A DNA stretch of 64,000 bases, from NCBI GenBank assembly GCA_030123585.1, contig CP126120.1, positions 2,791,001 through 2,855,000 of the forward strand, given 5' to 3'. The position numbers and the translations under genes are program-made. The notes beneath the pieces were generated by a model. The model was not told where the DNA came from. It made no database searches and saw nothing but the letters and a program-made list of their open reading frames with translations. Origin of the DNA: Rhodanobacteraceae bacterium (GTDB lineage Bacteria > Pseudomonadota > Gammaproteobacteria > Xanthomonadales > Rhodanobacteraceae). Below are positions 62,744 through 64,000 of this stretch, piece after piece (positions within the stretch are counted from its first letter, which is position 1; every line of letters starts with the position of its first letter).

Positions 62744-63019
62744 TTACTTCACGCATTGGGCACAGCGCGTGAGGCGGCGCCCGCAGGTCGCCTTCGACCA
62801 CCGCTCCAGTTCTTCCAGGCTGACGGAGCAGAACTTCAGGTACCTGCCGGTGGTGTAGTTGCTGCGGCTGCTGCTGGAGATCGCCTTGTGCGACGCAGAG
62901 TGGACCATGGGGTACTGCGGCATGGAATGCGGTTCGTCGACATTGACGACGTAGCCGCCCGGGTTGCCGTGAACCCACTTGAGGTAGCCCGCATCATCGT
63001 TGCGAAACGACACAACCAT
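62744..63019 (-). CDS. Small conserved protein linked to the DUF499 gene
   Basis: The 91-residue protein reads SFRNDDAGYLKWVHGNPGGY, then VVNVDEPHSMPQYPMVHSAS, and has three Cys near its end in CGRRLTRCAQC. Short domains with this N-P-x-G-Y-V-V-N pattern accompany restriction-like and phage-defence genes, but their function is not known. It starts 13 bp after the DUF499 stop, so the two are cotranscribed. The start at 63019 is preferred; the longer form overlaps the upstream gene. Confidence 0.6.
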   Translation of the reverse strand: MVVSFRNDDAGYLKWVHGNPGGYVVNVDEPHSMPQYPMVHSASHKAISSSSRSNYTTGRYLKFCSVSLEELERWSKATCGRRLTRCAQCVK

Positions 63020-63032
63020 GGGAACACCCCGA

Positions 63033-64000
63033 CTATTCGAAGCTCGATGAATCCAGACCCAGCGTCTTGCCGTTTTCCTTTCCGGCGCGCACCGTGGTTT
63101 CGTCGAACCCCTGCGGGTTTTCGGCCTCGATGTCCACCTTGATGCGCACACGTGTGGCCGCGTTCGCCGTGAACAGCCCGATCAGTTCGCTCTGGATCTT
63201 CGCGAACTGCAGCGAGGCCTTCACGGGGTCCAGCTCGGCCACCCCGTAATACCGCTTGGGCTGCGTTGATGTCGCAGTCGTGCCGCCTCCGCCGGATGCG
63301 CCGGCCGCCGGGTCGGCTGCGCCGCCTCCGGTCGTGGCCGCGGTGCCACTCGTGGATGCGGGTTCGGCGCCCGCCGTGGCAGCCTGCGTCCGCGCGGCGT
63401 ACGTCGTCGCGGCAGCCGGCTCGATCAGCAACAGCGCATCCATGTAGATGGCTGCGGTCTTGCCGAACGAGAAGCCTCGATATTCGTCGCCTTCCCTGGC
63501 AGTGGCCAGGCCAAAGTATTCGCGACTGGCCGCACCTTCGCTGATGGTGTCCCGCATGACGTTGGAGCTGGCCAGGCGCGGGAAGTACAGGTACTGGCAG
63601 GTTTTCTGCCACACGTCCTGCGCCGCCACGTCCGGTGCGTCGTCCTTCCAGAACCAGCGCTTCAGCAGGTTGTGCAGATGCACCGGCGCCCACTGGGTGA
63701 CCACCAGTTCGTTTTCGGCGCAAACGCGGTCGATTTCCCTGCCCAGTCCGGGGCTGGCCGGATTCAGCGGGTACGCCTCCCATTCAACATCGCCCATGCC
63801 GCCGCCGCGCTTCGGCGATTGCGCGGGCGCCACCAGCCACTTGAACGTCTCGCGCATCAGCCTCAGCACGGTTTCATGGGTCTGTTCGCGGTATTGGGTG
63901 GCCTGCCGTGCCTGCAGGTTGTCCAGCGTCATCCGCAATTCGCGTCCGTCGCTCTCAATGCTGCGCCAGGCCAGCAGCGCGCGCACCGTATCCTTCAAAT
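63033..64000 (-). CDS. DUF499-type ATPase, C-terminal part (partial)
   Basis: The gene runs in from the right edge, so its N-terminal ATPase domain and start are missing. The visible 320 or so residues match the end of DUF499 proteins: VRALLAWRSIESD, LQARQATQYREQTHETVLRL, TFKWLVAPAQSP, the ASSNVMRDTISEG segment and a Gly/Ala/Thr-rich linker, then AELDPVKASLQFAKIQSELI. DUF499 proteins are anti-phage-associated AAA+ proteins that usually occur with a DUF1156 methylase and DUF3780. The partners, if present, lie outside this window. Confidence 0.75.
   Translation of the reverse strand, partial: LKDTVRALLAWRSIESDGRELRMTLDNLQARQATQYREQTHETVLRLMRETFKWLVAPAQSPKRGGGMGDVEWEAYPLNPASPGLGREIDRVCAENELVVTQWAPVHLHNLLKRWFWKDDAPDVAAQDVWQKTCQYLYFPRLASSNVMRDTISEGAASREYFGLATAREGDEYRGFSFGKTAAIYMDALLLIEPAAATTYAARTQAATAGAEPASTSGTAATTGGGAADPAAGASGGGGTTATSTQPKRYYGVAELDPVKASLQFAKIQSELIGLFTANAATRVRIKVDIEAENPQGFDETTVRAGKENGKTLGLDSSSFE

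Noticed and set aside
62699..63142. 147-codon plus-strand frame opposite the small DUF499-linked gene
   Set aside because: It is antisense to a gene with a conserved pattern and short spacing to the DUF499 gene; no family feature is seen.

Overview
This 64-kb, high-GC window looks like the chromosome of a gammaproteobacterium of the Lysobacterales/Xanthomonadales, probably near Rhodanobacteraceae. The basis is gene content and order: a Clp-type CRP homologue beside speD and coq7, the order trpG-trpD-trpC-HAD-clp-speD-coq7-rplM-rpsI, a TIGR02449 coiled-coil gene before zapA, pilS/pilR, and PdsS/PdsR-like regulators. The genus cannot be fixed from the sequence alone.

Layout. 0-8 kb is housekeeping: the tail of a GGDEF protein, group III truncated haemoglobin, ferredoxin FdxA, thiol peroxidase Tpx, GAPDH, a secreted S1/P1-type nuclease, an Mpo1-like membrane protein, PurC, a small cytochrome c, a DjlA-like co-chaperone and Rpe. 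8-18 kb holds a two-component pair and the tryptophan genes trpE and trpGDC, with three unrelated genes on the opposite strand between them. 18-24 kb carries clp, speD, coq7, rplM-rpsI, tRNA-Gln, rpiA, an EVE-domain gene and 5-formyl-THF cyclo-ligase. 24.5-38 kb is the widely conserved neighbourhood fau / 6S RNA / zapA / ygfB / pepP / ubiH / ubiI. It is interrupted by a 1534-residue periplasmic-propeller PAS-GGDEF-EAL protein and by a DoxX / VOC / deacetylase / cobalamin-adenosyltransferase block. 38-40 kb has a polyprenyl diphosphate synthase and ssb. 40-49 kb is a mannose-use locus: two secreted GH92 alpha-mannosidases, a FucP-type MFS transporter, an AGE-family isomerase and a PfkB sugar kinase. 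The suggested route is mannoside to mannose to fructose to fructose-6-phosphate. 49-52 kb is pilR/pilS.

52.3-61.5 kb is a 9.2-kb integrated element inserted in tRNA-Thr(CGT). A 47-bp copy of the tRNA 3' half lies at each end. The element encodes a tyrosine integrase, an AlpA-like excisionase, a DUF3987-type primase/ATPase, an array of 9-bp iteron-like repeats, an HK97-fold capsid protein and a P27-type small terminase. No portal, large terminase, protease or tail gene is visible. It therefore looks like a small phage satellite (capsid-carrying PICI-like) rather than a prophage. At its left end, on the opposite strand and with lower GC, sit a TIR-like (MTH538/ThsB-type) gene and an overlapping three-helix membrane-protein gene. 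This is a good candidate for a compact anti-phage module carried as cargo, and the most interesting feature of the window.

61.5-64 kb, beyond the element, contains a Dyp-type peroxidase and then a small gene plus the C-terminal part of a DUF499-type ATPase. DUF499 proteins are known from anti-phage gene sets, so a larger defence locus probably continues past the right edge.

Several families of dispersed palindromic repeats lie between genes, and one supplies the stop codons of two convergent genes. A ten-copy heptamer array lies directly upstream of trpC.
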